Shown in pieces: positions 5,257 to 6,240 of a DNA stretch of 6,240 bases. Source of the stretch: JAKORR01 sp964608495. GTDB lineage: Bacteria; Armatimonadota; Zipacnadia; Zipacnadales; FEN-943. The stretch covers positions 1-6,240 of the forward strand of contig CAZSOQ010000281.1 in assembly GCA_964608495.1 (NCBI GenBank). Direction: 5' to 3'. Within the stretch, counting starts at the first letter, position 1. Every line of letters begins with the position of its first letter. Made by a program: the position numbers and the translations under genes. The notes under the pieces were generated by a model. It ran no database searches. It was not told where the DNA came from and worked only from the letters and a program-made list of their open reading frames with translations.

Positions 5257-6057
5257 TCAGGCGCGCGGCAAGGGGGCACGCCGCATGGAGCGGCCGAGCG
5301 CGCGGCCCAGGTGCTGAACGAGCAGGGGCACGAGATGGGACGCGAACCCGCGGAAGCTGTAGTCGGCCGCCCGGCTGAGCGCGGTGGGCTCGAGGTTGAC
5401 CTCGACGATGAGGATGCCGCGCTGCAGAGCCGCCACGGGCAGGGAGGCGGCTGGCTCGACCTCAAGGGATGTGCCCACAACGACGAGCACGACGGCCTGC
5501 TCGACCAGGGACTGGGCCTCCTGCCAGGCGGCGGTGGGCAGGGGCTCGCCGAAGAGGACGATGTCGGGGCGGATGATGCCTCCGCAGGCGCAACGGGGGG
5601 GCAGCTCGGCCAACTGCATGGGCAGGCAGTCATGCAGGCAGCCGCAGACCATGCAGCGGAACCGTGAGGCGTTGCCGTGGAGCTCGACGACGCGCCTGCT
5701 GCCGGCGGCCTGATGGAGGCTGTCAATGTTCTGGGTGACCACCACGGCACGGGCCTGGGGCCTGACGACCTCGTCCATCTCGGCCAGGGCGTAGTGAGCG
5801 GCGTTGGGGCGCGAGCCGCTGAGGGCCTCGCGCATCTGCTGGAAGAACTCCCAGGCCAGGCGCGGTGTCTGCTGCAGGGCCCTGGCCTCGGCCATGGCGC
5901 GCAGCTCGGGGCGACCCCAGAGGCCCTTGCGGCCCCTGTAGGTGGGTATGCCGCTCTCCGAGGACACGCCGGCGCCTGTGAGGATGACGATCGTGGTGTT
6001 GGGCTCTGTGGCCTCGGCGATGGCCGAGGCACACTCGCGCAGCTCATGCTCCGCCAT
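5257..6057 (-). CDS. Sirtuin-type NAD-dependent protein deacylase (CobB/SIR2 family)
   Basis: This 266-residue protein carries the complete sirtuin motif set: TGAGVSSESGIPTYRG (27-42) and GLW (45-47) for NAD binding, TQNIDSLHQAAGS (108-120), ELHG with catalytic H127 (125-128), a zinc site C135-x2-C138 and C156-x-C158, RPDIVLFGE (163-171), GTSLEVEPA (195-203) and NLEPT (221-225). It should remove acyl groups from protein lysines in the cytoplasm, releasing nicotinamide and O-acyl-ADP-ribose. The overall sequence resembles bacterial CobB, but the Tyr-x-x-Arg of class III desuccinylases appears as F72-Q-Q-M75 (aligned from memory), so long or acidic acyl preference is doubtful. The zinc site's second half has one residue between cysteines. 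ATG 6057 is chosen over an open frame starting at 6171 because the promoter lies inside that extension and the family begins here; AAAGGGG lies 8 bases upstream. It is first gene of a pair with the TIM-barrel protein. Confidence 0.93.
   Translation of the reverse strand: MAEHELRECASAIAEATEPNTTIVILTGAGVSSESGIPTYRGRKGLWGRPELRAMAEARALQQTPRLAWEFFQQMREALSGSRPNAAHYALAEMDEVVRPQARAVVVTQNIDSLHQAAGSRRVVELHGNASRFRCMVCGCLHDCLPMQLAELPPRCACGGIIRPDIVLFGEPLPTAAWQEAQSLVEQAVVLVVVGTSLEVEPAASLPVAALQRGILIVEVNLEPTALSRAADYSFRGFASHLVPLLVQHLGRALGRSMRRAPLPRA
6011..6030 (-). repeat. Perfect 8-bp hairpin in the 5' part of the sirtuin coding region
   Basis: GCCTCGGC (6011-6018) and GCCGAGGC (6023-6030) are perfect inverted arms with a 4-base loop, encoding residues 10-16 (Ala-Ser-Ala-Ile-Ala-Glu-Ala). 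The stem begins 27 bases after the first base of the sirtuin start codon and is all G-C apart from one A-T pair. It could slow early translation or be a by-product of GC-rich codons. Confidence 0.35.
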
Positions 6058-6088
6058 CGGGACGGCCCCTTTCGGTTGCTTCAGCAGG

Positions 6089-6118
6089 ATTCTACCACCG
6101 GCAAGCGGAAGTTGCCAG
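6089..6118 (-). promoter_or_regulatory. Extended -10 promoter of the sirtuin operon
   Basis: On the minus strand TGGTAGAAT (6097-6089) is identical to the nonamer before the GT4 gene. A -35-like CTGGCA (6118-6113, four of six matches to TTGACA) lies 18 bases upstream. The predicted transcription start is near 6082, giving a leader of about 25 bases that holds AAAGGGG (6073-6067) as ribosome site. It drives the sirtuin and probably the TIM-barrel gene. Confidence 0.6.
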
Positions 6119-6240
6119 CGTTGCCGTCCGGGCGTAGCGGAGGCAGTGACGGGCGGGAAGGACGCGGGCACAGCAGTGTAGGGATCCCCGGTGGGCGGTG
6201 GTGGGTGAAGCGCGGGGGGGGCGCGCGCCGGGAGCCGCGT
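6119..6240. other. Unassigned GC-rich sequence upstream of the sirtuin promoter
   Basis: I see no supportable gene in these 122 bases; the open frames are short and compositionally biased. The plus strand carries G-runs at 6181-6183, 6193-6195, 6203-6205 and 6214-6221, a loose G-quadruplex-like pattern with loops of 7-9 bases. The next gene presumably lies beyond the right edge. Confidence 0.5.

Noticed and set aside
4590..5378. Plus-strand 262-codon open frame opposite the TIM-barrel gene
   Set aside because: It is Val-, Gly- and Glu-rich low complexity, while the minus strand has a complete metal-ligand set.
6058..6171. 38-residue N-terminal extension of the sirtuin
   Set aside because: The extension contains the TGGTAGAAT promoter and has no family similarity; a Shine-Dalgarno-like AAAGGGG precedes the internal ATG 6057.
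6181..6221. G-quadruplex upstream of the sirtuin
   Set aside because: The G-runs are separated by 7-9 base loops and lie in generally G-rich sequence, so the pattern is too loose to call.

Overview
This is a very GC-rich bacterial window. Third codon positions in the real genes are almost all G or C, Shine-Dalgarno sites are purine-rich, and GTG and TTG starts are used. A secreted glycoside hydrolase, a GT4 glycosyltransferase and a xylose-isomerase-like TIM-barrel protein side by side are typical of high-GC environmental lineages such as Armatimonadota or Planctomycetota. That placement is inference only, because no phylogenetic marker gene is present. No rRNA, tRNA, CRISPR array, insertion sequence or integrase was found.

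Layout. Positions 1-705 (minus) hold the N-terminal 235 residues of an exported glycoside hydrolase whose catalytic barrel runs off the left edge. A 237-base divergent intergenic region (706-942) separates it from a rightward cluster at 943-4315. The cluster encodes a GT4 glycosyltransferase, a 93-residue protein of unknown function, a class I SAM methyltransferase, and a polytopic membrane protein of the lysylphosphatidylglycerol-synthase transmembrane / UPF0104 family. It looks like a small glycoconjugate-synthesis operon: a cytoplasmic glycosyltransferase and methyltransferase, plus a membrane partner that could handle a lipid-linked product. Convergent to it, on the minus strand, a sirtuin (5257-6057) and a TIM-barrel sugar isomerase/epimerase-like protein (4341-5207) form a two-gene unit. 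The right edge (6058-6240) is the sirtuin promoter region and unassigned sequence.

Regulation. The most striking signal is a shared extended -10 nonamer, TGGTAGAAT, upstream of both the GT4 gene and the sirtuin gene. At the GT4 gene it lies 6 bases from the GTG start, with no Shine-Dalgarno site at usable distance, so the mRNA is predicted to be leaderless. At the sirtuin it rules out the longer open frame and predicts a leader of about 25 bases. Several inverted repeats sit at or near cistron ends (around the GT4 stop, just before the methyltransferase stop, over the membrane-protein stop). None is followed by a T-run, so they are more likely RNA-stability or attenuation elements, or chance in GC-rich DNA, than classical terminators.

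I see no defence system, selfish element or clearly new multi-gene machine. The best candidates for novelty are the unrecognised 93-residue protein inside the glycan operon, the sirtuin with an altered acyl-pocket motif paired with a sugar-isomerase-like enzyme, and the leaderless promoter with its start-codon palindrome.
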